From: an uncultured Porphyromonadaceae bacterium
GTDB taxonomy: Bacteria; Bacteroidota; Bacteroidia; Bacteroidales; Muribaculaceae
Direction: 5' to 3'
NCBI GenBank assembly: GCA_902493335.1
Contig: CABUPJ010000007.1
Span: 13,727-77,726 of the forward strand
Length of the DNA: 64,000 bases
The notes under the pieces were generated by a model. The model ran no database searches. It was not told the DNA's origin and worked only from the letters and a program-made list of their open reading frames with translations. A program made the translations under genes and the position numbers. Shown here piece by piece: positions 44,062 through 51,865 of the stretch (position 1 is the first letter of the stretch; every line of letters starts with the position of its first letter).

Positions 44062-44107
44062 AAAAAGAAGGGTGCACCTCAGTAAGAAGTGCGTCCTTCT
44101 TTTTTTC
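44062..44107 (+). terminator. Intrinsic terminator after the second C10 protease
   Basis: AAAAGAAGGGTGCAC and GTGCGTCCTTCTTTTTTTC form a stem with a short loop followed by seven T, 22 bp past the stop. Confidence 0.88.
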
Positions 44108-44142
44108 TACCCATACCTTATCGCCTCGACTCTCAACTCTGT

Positions 44143-44211
44143 GGAATTCTAAAATTGCACCTCATAACGATTTTAGTAATAAAAACCGCCCCTGACAGCC
44201 TTAACTTTGCA
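44143..44211 (+). promoter_or_regulatory. Shared upstream element (copy 2) with promoter, before the terminase gene
   Basis: GGAATTCTAAAATTGCAC, CGATTTTAGTAATAAAAA and TTAACTTTGCA occur with the same 58-bp spacing as at 36802-36870. The -7 box is TAACTTTG (44202-44209). Between box and start codon lie about 230 bp of AT-rich dispersed repeat not present in copy 1. Confidence 0.7.
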
Positions 44212-44440
44212 CCGTCTGAAACATCCTCAGCTTCTCATGTCCTAAAACTATGATTTTATATCCTTCTGTCCGTCAAAGAAAAAGCCCAAGAACACAAGCA
44301 CATAAGAACAAAAGTCTTTTAGGCATAAAAACAAACAGAACATAATATTTATATTCTTATGTTCTTGTGTACTTATGTTCTTTTGTTCTTTTTCTGTCTT
44401 TCTGTCTAAAAATCTTCTTCAATCTTAATTTCTAACCACT
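44212..44440. repeat. AT-rich dispersed repeats inside the terminase leader
   Basis: CAAGAACACAAGCACATAAG and its reverse-type TTATGTTCTTGTGTACTTAT words fill 44270-44410. They appear to have been inserted between the promoter element and the start codon. Confidence 0.6.
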
Positions 44441-46279
44441 ATGAATATCAAAGAAATAATTCAAGAAAACACTCGTCGCTTGCGGGCGCTCGAGACCGAC
44501 TTCGACCCCGTCAGGGGCGTCGGTTGCTCCGGCGAACGCGTCGAGGTCGCCACGCCCGTCGAGGGCCTCCCGCGTGCATTCGTGCCGCGCGAGATGACCG
44601 ACGACCCGCAATATGCCGTCGCCACAGGCGCCGAACAGTGGAAAACCCTCCGCTGCCGCCACGACTTCGAATACTGGTGCATCACCTGCGTCAGAGTCAA
44701 ACACAAGACCCTCGGCACCGATGTAGCCTTCAGACTCAACCGCCCTCAGCGCCGCGTCGCCGCCGTCATGGAAGCCGACCGCCGCGCAGGCCGACCCATA
44801 CGCCTCATCATGCTCAAGGCCCGACAGTGGGGAGGCTCGACCCTCGTCCAGATGTATATGGCATGGATACAGTCGTGCCACCGCCGCAACTGGCACTCGC
44901 TCATCTGCGCCCACGTCAAAGACACCGCCGCCGGCATCCGCGGCATGTACACCAAGATGCTCGCCGGATACCCCGAAGACCTCTGGGAAGGCGACGAGCG
45001 ACCGATGTTCCGCCCCTACGAGCGCTCGCTCAACGTCCGCGAGATCACAGGCCGCGGATGCCGCGTCACCGTCGGCTCGGCCGAAAACCACGAAGCCGTC
45101 CGTGGCAGCGACTACGCCATGGCCCACCTCTCCGAGACCGCCTTCTGGCCCTCGACACCGCAGCACACCCCCGAAGGACTCGTCCGCGCCGTCTGCGGCT
45201 CGATAGCCCTGATGCCTTACTCTCTGATAGTCATGGAGTCGACCGCCAACGGCATCGGCAACTACTTCCACAGCGAGTGGCTGCGCTGCCGCGACGGACG
45301 CGGCGACAAGCGCGCCGTCTTCGTCCCCTGGTATGAGATCGAGCTCTATTCAGTACCCGTCGACGACCCCGAGGCCGTCATCACCTCAATGAGCCCCTAC
45401 GAGCGGTCGCTCTGGGACATGGGCCTGACCCTCGAGCAGATCTACTGGTACCGCCTCAAATCATCTGAATACCTGTCACACGAGATGATGATGGCCGAGT
45501 TTCCCACCACCGACACCGAAGCCTTCGCCGCCACGGGCAGCGGCGTCTTCGATCCCGCCGACGTCGAACGACTGCGCGGCGACTGTCGCGAGCCGCTGAT
45601 GATCGCCGACGCCGACAGCTCGGGCGCGCTCGTCGAAGACCCCGCCGGCGGCCTGCAGATATGGGAGAAACCCGACGACAAAGCCGAATATGTCGCCGCC
45701 GTCGATGTCGGCGGACGCTCGGTCAAGAGCGACTGGTCGGTCATCGCCGTCATGCGCCGCGGCGAGGGCATGCGCCGTCACGAGATTGTCGCCCAGTGGC
45801 GCGGACACCTCGACCACGACCGTCTGGCCGCCAAATGCGCCGCCGTCGGGCGACTCTACAACGACGCCCTGCTCATCGTCGAGAGCAACACCCTCGAATG
45901 TGAGGCCGACGGCGGAGCCGACTCAAACCTCTTCATTCTCAGCCGTCTGGCCGAGACCTACCGTCACCTCTACCGCCGCGAGACCCTCGACGGCGACGGT
46001 CGTGCCTCGCAGCGCCTCGGCTTCCACACCAACCGCGCCACCAAAGCCGCCCTCGTCTCCGGACTCATCGAGGCCGTCCGCGACGGCGCCTACACCGAGC
46101 GCGACACCGGGGCCTGCAACGAGCTACTCACCTACGAACAGCGCCGCAACGGCTCATACGGCGCCCGCGCCGGCTTCAACGACGACATCGTCATGACCCG
46201 CGCCATGGCCCTCCACGCCCTCCGCAGCCGTCAGACACATCTCGCCGGCCCCGCGCCCGTCCTCCCGCCCAAATGGTAA
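44441..46279 (+). CDS. Orphan phage terminase large subunit
   Basis: The 612-residue protein is a complete TerL. The ATPase domain has Walker A LIMLKARQWGGSTL (about 122-135), a central VGSAENHEAVRGSDYAMAHL, and Walker B SLIVMESTANG (about 261-270). The nuclease domain has Asp in YVAAVDVGGRSVKSDWS (about D422), acidic ALLIVESNT (about 475-483), and GFNDDIVMTRAMALHAL (about 575-590). TerL cuts and pumps DNA into phage heads. All catalytic residues look intact, yet no portal, capsid, integrase or small terminase is nearby. The gene is GC-rich like the host. It carries the same upstream element as the phage-structural-like gene at 36926, and a GH25 lysozyme gene follows. It may belong to a domesticated particle such as a gene transfer agent; that is inference. 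Confidence 0.85.
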   Translation: MNIKEIIQENTRRLRALETDFDPVRGVGCSGERVEVATPVEGLPRAFVPREMTDDPQYAVATGAEQWKTLRCRHDFEYWCITCVRVKHKTLGTDVAFRLNRPQRRVAAVMEADRRAGRPIRLIMLKARQWGGSTLVQMYMAWIQSCHRRNWHSLICAHVKDTAAGIRGMYTKMLAGYPEDLWEGDERPMFRPYERSLNVREITGRGCRVTVGSAENHEAVRGSDYAMAHLSETAFWPSTPQHTPEGLVRAVCGSIALMPYSLIVMESTANGIGNYFHSEWLRCRDGRGDKRAVFVPWYEIELYSVPVDDPEAVITSMSPYERSLWDMGLTLEQIYWYRLKSSEYLSHEMMMAEFPTTDTEAFAATGSGVFDPADVERLRGDCREPLMIADADSSGALVEDPAGGLQIWEKPDDKAEYVAAVDVGGRSVKSDWSVIAVMRRGEGMRRHEIVAQWRGHLDHDRLAAKCAAVGRLYNDALLIVESNTLECEADGGADSNLFILSRLAETYRHLYRRETLDGDGRASQRLGFHTNRATKAALVSGLIEAVRDGAYTERDTGACNELLTYEQRRNGSYGARAGFNDDIVMTRAMALHALRSRQTHLAGPAPVLPPKW

Positions 46280-46353
46280 AAAAGCCCGAATCACTCTTGT
46301 TAAAAACATAAAAATCTATGGCTGCGCCGGATAATTTGGCTAATTTTGTAAAG

Positions 46354-47106
46354 ATGAACAAAGCAGGAATCATAGCGAGCATAATCGTGGGCGTCACCGG
46401 CGCGGCGATTTTCGCCACGGCGCTGCTGCGCATGACCGCAGCCCGCGACCCATACGTCGACGTGCCCCGTGACGAATACCCCGTCGTCGGCGTTGACCTC
46501 TCGGCCCACAACGGACGCGTCGACTTCGGCCGCGTCGCCGCCGACGGCGTCGACTTCGTCGTCCTCAAGGCCACCGAGGGTGTCAGCTTCTGCGACTCCG
46601 AGTTCGCCCGCAACTACGGCGAGGCCCGCACAAGCGGCCTCAAGGTCGGCGCATACCACTTCTTCCGCTTCGACTGCGACGGTGACCGTCAGGCACGCCA
46701 CTTCCTCAGCGTCGTCGACAGCCTCGACCTCGACCTCCCCCTCGCCATCGATGTCGAAGACAACGGCAACCCCGACGACATAAACGCCGCCCTCGTCGCC
46801 GCACGACTCGGAGCCATGATAAACAGCCTCGACTCGGCCGGACGCAAGGTGATGATCTACTCCAACAAACGCGGCATAAGCCGCTATATCAGCGGACGCT
46901 TCGACGACCGTCCCGTCTGGATATGCTCCTTCACCAACCCGCCCCTCGCCGGTGGACGATGGACCCTCTGGCAGCACAGCCACCGAAGCCGCGTCGACGG
47001 CATCAAAGGCGACGTCGACCTCAACACCTTCAACGGCGACAGCGCCGACTGGACCCGCTGGCTCGCCGCCTTCGAGCCGACAAATGCTATGAAGCACAAT
47101 AAATAA
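46354..47106 (+). CDS. GH25 lysozyme, membrane-anchored
   Basis: The protein has 250 residues from the ATG at 46354: N-terminal membrane anchor or signal (KAGIIASIIVGVTGAAIFAT), then a GH25 muramidase domain. VVGVDLSAHNGRVDF, DFVVLKATEGVSFCD, VGAYHFFRFDCDGD and LPLAIDVEDNGNPDD contain the catalytic Asp/Glu set of the family. It cuts the beta-1,4 bond between MurNAc and GlcNAc. The gene follows the terminase gene and could be its endolysin, but Bacteroidales also carry housekeeping GH25 lysozymes. A -7-like TAATTTTG at 46341-46348 is only 5 bp from the ATG. An earlier in-frame ATG (46318) is not preferred. Confidence 0.9.
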   Translation: MNKAGIIASIIVGVTGAAIFATALLRMTAARDPYVDVPRDEYPVVGVDLSAHNGRVDFGRVAADGVDFVVLKATEGVSFCDSEFARNYGEARTSGLKVGAYHFFRFDCDGDRQARHFLSVVDSLDLDLPLAIDVEDNGNPDDINAALVAARLGAMINSLDSAGRKVMIYSNKRGISRYISGRFDDRPVWICSFTNPPLAGGRWTLWQHSHRSRVDGIKGDVDLNTFNGDSADWTRWLAAFEPTNAMKHNK

Positions 47107-47129
47107 CGCCCAGCCGCGTTATTACAAAG

Positions 47130-50100
47130 ATGAACAACACAATGCAGAAAACCTACCGTCATATCATATTCCGCGCAGCTGCAGTCATCATCGCCGTCAT
47201 GGCGCTGGCGCCTGTGGCCAAAGCCCTTGACCTCGACCATTACGCCGCCAACTCGGTGCTCGCCTCGGGCCGCTGGGTCAAAGTCGCCGTCCCCTCGTCG
47301 GGACTCTACAAGATTCCCGTCTCGACCCTGCGCTCATGGGGCTTCAGCGACCCCTCGCGAGTGAGAGTCTTCGGCTACGGCGGACGCCGCATCGCCGACA
47401 TCCTCAACGCAGCCAACTATGTCGACGACCTCCCCCAGACAGCCATCGCCCGCGCCAAAGACGGCGGCATAGTCTTCTACGGCGTAGGCCCCGAAGAGTG
47501 GACTCAGTCGGCCACAAACCGCTACACACAGTCGACAAACCTCTATACCGAAGCCGGTTACTATTTCATCGGCGAGAGCGACGAGCCCTCGCCCGAAATC
47601 GAGACCATAGGCCGCGGCACAGCCGAGGCGCCCGCCACCGACTTCGTCGAACTCATCCACTACGAGCAGGAACTCGTGTCGCCCGGCGAGGCCGGCCCGA
47701 TGCTCGTCGGCGAGGACTTCCGCTTCACCCCCACCCGCAAGTTCAGCTTCACCATGCCCGACAAGAGCGGCGACAAAGTGTGGTTCGAGGTATCTTTCGT
47801 CGCCAAGACCTACAACGCCGCATCGCAGCTCACCTTCAACGTCAACGGCACTGACCTGACAGCCAACAACTCAGACCGCATCGCCGCGACCTCAAACAGC
47901 GTCTATGTCCACGCCACCGAGGGCATCGCCCGCCACGAGACCGCCGTCGACGGCCAGCGCCTCGACCTCACCGTCACCCACAAAGCCTCGACGGTCGTCT
48001 ACAGCGCCTGGCTCAACTATATCAGCGTCAACTACCAGCGCGAGCTGAAACTCCCCGCCGCGGGCCACATCGCCTTCCGCCAGCGCTCGACCGGCCTCTC
48101 GCTCGACCTCTCGGGAGCCGACGCCTCGGGCGTCACCGTCTGGGATGTCACCGAACCTTCGGCCGTCAGAACGCTCGCCACGGGCAGCGACGGCGGCCGC
48201 GCAGTCTGGACAAACCCCTACTCGGGCCTGCGCAGCTATGTCGCCTGGCGCAGCGACGCCAATATCCCGGCCCCGACCTTCGTGTCGGCCGTCAACAATC
48301 AGAACCTCCACGGCGAAGAGCCGGTCAATATGGTCATATTCACCCATCCGGCGTGGAAAGCCCAGGCCGAACGCATCGCCGAATATCACCGCAACAGCCG
48401 CGACGCCCTCAAGGTCAAGGTCGTCGACGTCGCTCAGGTCTACAACGAGTTTGCCTCGGGCATGCCCGACGTCTCGGCCCTCCGCAAATACCTCAAGATG
48501 CTCTACGACCGCGGCGCGGCTTCAGACACGCCTCTGCGCTACGCACTAATCATGGCCCGCACGACCTACGACGAGCGCCATCAGTCGGCTGCGGTTAAAA
48601 AACTTGGCATCCAGACCATTCCCGCATGGCAGGTAAGAACGATGCGCTACTCGCTCAACGACAACGACGGCTTCAACACCGACGACTTCATCGCCATGCT
48701 CAAAGACAACAGCGGCAGCGACATGGGCCTCGACGACCTCTCGATTGCCGTAGGCCGCATACCCGTCACCTCGGCCTCGGAAGCGGCTCAGACCGTCGAC
48801 AAGATCTACAGCTACGCCGCCGACACACGCGACGGAGCATGGAAAAACCGCATCATGATGCTCGCCGACGACGAAGACAACGGCGTCCACCTCGAACAGG
48901 CCGAGAAGCTTGTCAAAGCCATCGAAGCCACAGAAGGACAGCAGCATATCATCCAGAAAGTCTACATGGACGCCTATACCAAATCGGGCGGCGCCTATCC
49001 TCTGGCCCGCGAGGAGATGTTCCGCTACCTCAACGAGGGCGTCGTGTGGTGGTGCTTCGCCGGCCACGCCAACAACCACGCCTGGACCCACGATAAACAG
49101 CTGACATTCACCGACCTCAACGAGATGTATCTCACACGTCTGCCCTACATCTACGCCGCCACCTGCGACTTCCTCCGCTGGGACTCGAACACCGTCAGCG
49201 GCGGCGAGCTCCTCTTCTTCGAGCGCTACGGCGGCGCCGTCGGCATGATCAGCGCCACCCGTCCAGTGTATATCACCGACAACGGATTCTTCTCCGAGGC
49301 CATGGGCCGCGCCCTCGCGCGACGCGACGATGACGGCCGCCTGATGGCCGCCGGCGAGATATACCGCCGCGCCAAAAACGACATCCGCAACAGCCGCGGC
49401 GAACACCGCAGCAACCCCAACCGCCTCCGCTACGTCTTCATGGGCGACCCGGCCCTCCGTCCCGTCACACCCGACAACATCGTGGTGCTCGACAGCATCA
49501 ACGGCAAACCCGTCGGAGGCGACGAGCAGATCGTCATCGCCGCCCGCAGCATCGTCGAGTTCACCGGTCACATCGAATCACCCGACGGCACGAAGCTCGA
49601 CGGCTTCAACGGCACCGTCGGCATCGACATCTATGACGCCGACCGCTCGGTGACATCCAACGGCAACGGCGACGGCAAAGCCATCACCTTCGAAGTCCAC
49701 GGCGACAAGCTATACTCGGGCTCTACGACAGTCACCGGCGGCGAATTCAAAATCACCGTCGCGACCCCCTCCGAGATAGCCGATAACTTCCGCGAGGCCA
49801 CGATCAACATGTATGCCACCGCGTCAGACAACACGGCTGTCGGCGTCTGCCGCGACTTCTATGTCTACGGTCTTGACGAAGAGGCCGAAGCCGACGACAC
49901 GGCGCCTGTGATCGAAAGCCTTGTCATCAACCATCCGACATTCGTCAGCGGCGACCGCGTCAATGCCGACCCGATGGTCATCGCCCGCATCAGCGACAAC
50001 GTCGGCCTCAACCTCTCGACCGCCGGCATCGGTCATCAGATGACGATAACGCTCGACGGCAACCGCAGCTACAACGACGTGCCCTACTATTTCACCCCCT

Positions 50101-50558
50101 CGGCCGACGGCAGCGCCTCGGGCGAGATAGCCTACCCCCTGAGCGACCTCACCGACGGCCCCCACACGATAATGCTGCGCGTCTGGGACACCCACACCAA
50201 CTCGGCCACAAAAGAGATTGACTTCGTCGTCGACAGCACCATCCGTCCCAAGATCTACGACATCTACAGCGACGCCAATCCGGCATCGGTCCGCGCCAAT
50301 TTCTACCTCGTCCACAACCGTCCCAACAACCTGCTGACAGTCACCGTCTCGGTCTATAACCTCAACGGCAAACTCGTCTGGAGCGACACCAGCCGCGGCA
50401 TGAGCGACATGTATCTCTCGTCGCCCGTCAGCTGGGATCTGACCGACCAAAGCGGCGCCCGCGTCAAGCGCGGCATCTATGTCTACCGCGCATCGATCAG
50501 CACCGACGGCGAGCACTACGAGACCGACTCCCGCAAAATCGCCGTCACCGCCGAATAA
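47130..50558 (+). CDS. porU: T9SS sortase PorU-like (C25 family), first copy
   Basis: The 1142-residue protein has a signal peptide (AAAVIIAVMALAPVAKA), an N-terminal PorU region (VLASGRWVKVAVPSSGLYKI, RVRVFGYGG), a central gingipain-type catalytic domain and a C-terminal FlgD-like tail (LTVTVSVYNLNGKLVWSDTS, KRGIYVYRASI). The catalytic pair is visible: His646 in WCFAGHANNHAW and Cys679 in YAATCDFLRWDS, 33 residues apart. P. gingivalis PorU is the sortase that removes the C-terminal signal of T9SS cargo and joins the protein to A-LPS. It is 24 bp downstream of the GH25 gene. A second PorU-like gene lies 1.3 kb downstream. Confidence 0.9.
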   Translation: MNNTMQKTYRHIIFRAAAVIIAVMALAPVAKALDLDHYAANSVLASGRWVKVAVPSSGLYKIPVSTLRSWGFSDPSRVRVFGYGGRRIADILNAANYVDDLPQTAIARAKDGGIVFYGVGPEEWTQSATNRYTQSTNLYTEAGYYFIGESDEPSPEIETIGRGTAEAPATDFVELIHYEQELVSPGEAGPMLVGEDFRFTPTRKFSFTMPDKSGDKVWFEVSFVAKTYNAASQLTFNVNGTDLTANNSDRIAATSNSVYVHATEGIARHETAVDGQRLDLTVTHKASTVVYSAWLNYISVNYQRELKLPAAGHIAFRQRSTGLSLDLSGADASGVTVWDVTEPSAVRTLATGSDGGRAVWTNPYSGLRSYVAWRSDANIPAPTFVSAVNNQNLHGEEPVNMVIFTHPAWKAQAERIAEYHRNSRDALKVKVVDVAQVYNEFASGMPDVSALRKYLKMLYDRGAASDTPLRYALIMARTTYDERHQSAAVKKLGIQTIPAWQVRTMRYSLNDNDGFNTDDFIAMLKDNSGSDMGLDDLSIAVGRIPVTSASEAAQTVDKIYSYAADTRDGAWKNRIMMLADDEDNGVHLEQAEKLVKAIEATEGQQHIIQKVYMDAYTKSGGAYPLAREEMFRYLNEGVVWWCFAGHANNHAWTHDKQLTFTDLNEMYLTRLPYIYAATCDFLRWDSNTVSGGELLFFERYGGAVGMISATRPVYITDNGFFSEAMGRALARRDDDGRLMAAGEIYRRAKNDIRNSRGEHRSNPNRLRYVFMGDPALRPVTPDNIVVLDSINGKPVGGDEQIVIAARSIVEFTGHIESPDGTKLDGFNGTVGIDIYDADRSVTSNGNGDGKAITFEVHGDKLYSGSTTVTGGEFKITVATPSEIADNFREATINMYATASDNTAVGVCRDFYVYGLDEEAEADDTAPVIESLVINHPTFVSGDRVNADPMVIARISDNVGLNLSTAGIGHQMTITLDGNRSYNDVPYYFTPSADGSASGEIAYPLSDLTDGPHTIMLRVWDTHTNSATKEIDFVVDSTIRPKIYDIYSDANPASVRANFYLVHNRPNNLLTVTVSVYNLNGKLVWSDTSRGMSDMYLSSPVSWDLTDQSGARVKRGIYVYRASISTDGEHYETDSRKIAVTAE

Positions 50559-50636
50559 GTCGAGACACAGCCGTTGCCGATGATTAAATGTTAAGGAGTT
50601 GCGGGATTTTGGGAAAATTGTTGTAAATTTGCAGTC

Positions 50637-51287
50637 ATGAACGAAAATCGCGCGTCACGGTCACAAGATCTTCTGCCTGAGCCTACGCTCAGACGCCTCC
50701 CGTGGTATCTGGCCTATGTCAGCATCCTCCACAAGGACAAGGTGGAGTATGTCTCGTCGACCAGAATAGCCGAGGAGCTTGCTGTCGATTCGTCACAAAT
50801 TGCAAAAGACCTGTCGTTTCTCAACATCAAGGGCAAGACGCGCATCGGCTATGAGGTCGCGTCGCTCGAAGAGGCTCTGCGCGAGTTTCTCGGCTTCATG
50901 CAGTCACACAACGCTGTCATCGTCGGCACAGGCAGCCTGGGCGGCGCTCTGATGCAGGACAGAGGTCTGGAACGCTACGGCCTCAGGATCGTAGCCGGCA
51001 TAGATGTGTCGCCCGAGCTGATAGGAACGTCTATCAACGGCATCGAGGTCTACTCGCCCGACGACCTCAGGGCGATTGTCGAACGCCTCAACGTCAACAT
51101 AGGCATCGTCACTGTGCCGGTCGAAAGCGCGCAGGCTGTCGCTGACATGATGATGGACGCAGGCATCCGCAGTCTGTGGAATTTCACGCCTTACCGCATC
51201 AGGGTGCGCGACGGTGTAGTGGTGACAAACACATCGATCTATTCACATCTGGCGGTGATGTATAACCGCATGGGGGCTGTCAAATGA
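50637..51287 (+). CDS. rex: Redox-sensing transcriptional repressor Rex
   Basis: The 216-residue protein has an N-terminal winged helix (YVSSTRIAEELAVDSSQIAK then DLSFLNIKGK) and a Rossmann NAD(H)-binding domain with VIVGTGSLGGALMQ, GIDVSPELIG and a C-terminal SLWNFTPYRIRV, the standard Rex organisation. It senses the NADH/NAD ratio and represses fermentative and respiratory genes. A TAAATTTG -7-like box lies at 50624-50631, directly before the ATG. The following gene overlaps its stop (ATGA). Placement between two porU-like genes is unusual. Confidence 0.95.
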   Translation: MNENRASRSQDLLPEPTLRRLPWYLAYVSILHKDKVEYVSSTRIAEELAVDSSQIAKDLSFLNIKGKTRIGYEVASLEEALREFLGFMQSHNAVIVGTGSLGGALMQDRGLERYGLRIVAGIDVSPELIGTSINGIEVYSPDDLRAIVERLNVNIGIVTVPVESAQAVADMMMDAGIRSLWNFTPYRIRVRDGVVVTNTSIYSHLAVMYNRMGAVK

Positions 51288-51823
51288 AAGCGATATTGCT
51301 CGGCGGCGATACGATGAGGCTGATTGCCGACTCGGCACTGCTGCGCTGTAACAAACCTCTGTTTCTCGATGACGCCTCGCAATGGAGCATCAAGATTTGC
51401 CCGGCGATAAAGATAAGCCGCCTCGGTTTCCATATCAAAGAAAAATTCGCGTCGCGGTATTACGACTCGGCATCGGCTGTCGGCATCTGCATACCTGCCG
51501 AATGGGCGTCGTCGCCGTGGACAGCTCCCGAGGTAATGATGGCCCGCGACAACTGCCTCATAGAAGGCTCATGGCTGACACTCGGTGAACGCGACGCAAC
51601 GACGCGGCTCGACTACGGCGCCAACGGTCTGTCGGCGTCGGTGACTCTCGGCGACCTCGGTGTTGACAAGGCTATAGCGGCGCTGTCGTGTCACATGACT
51701 TTCAAGACCGGCGATATACTTGTCTTCGCCGGCCACAGCCTTGACATCGCCGCGCAGGATGCCGCCGGCGAGATTAAAACAAAAATAAACGGGACCGAAT
51801 GTCTCGACTTCAGAATAAAATAA
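51284..51823 (+). CDS. Unknown protein co-translated with rex
   Basis: The 179-residue soluble protein shows a distant resemblance in its C-terminal half (VDKAIAALSCHMTFKTGDIL then VFAGHSLDI) to small fumarylacetoacetate-hydrolase-like proteins, too weak to rely on. Its start overlaps the rex stop by 4 bp, so it is translated with Rex and may be controlled by it. The stop is 42 bp before the second PorU-like gene. Function unknown. Confidence 0.7.
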   Translation: MKAILLGGDTMRLIADSALLRCNKPLFLDDASQWSIKICPAIKISRLGFHIKEKFASRYYDSASAVGICIPAEWASSPWTAPEVMMARDNCLIEGSWLTLGERDATTRLDYGANGLSASVTLGDLGVDKAIAALSCHMTFKTGDILVFAGHSLDIAAQDAAGEIKTKINGTECLDFRIK

Positions 51824-51865
51824 CACACATTCATCCGCACCTGTATCGTTAAAATCGAAAATGTT

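Noticed and set aside
36926..47106. A complete prophage between the phage-like structural gene, terminase and lysozyme
   Set aside because: No integrase, portal, capsid, small terminase or att repeats; host-type lipoprotein proteases lie between them.
51284..51823. Fumarylacetoacetate-hydrolase family assignment
   Set aside because: Only a short loop (KTGDILVFAG) is reminiscent; metal ligands of the family are not visible, so the protein is left as unknown.
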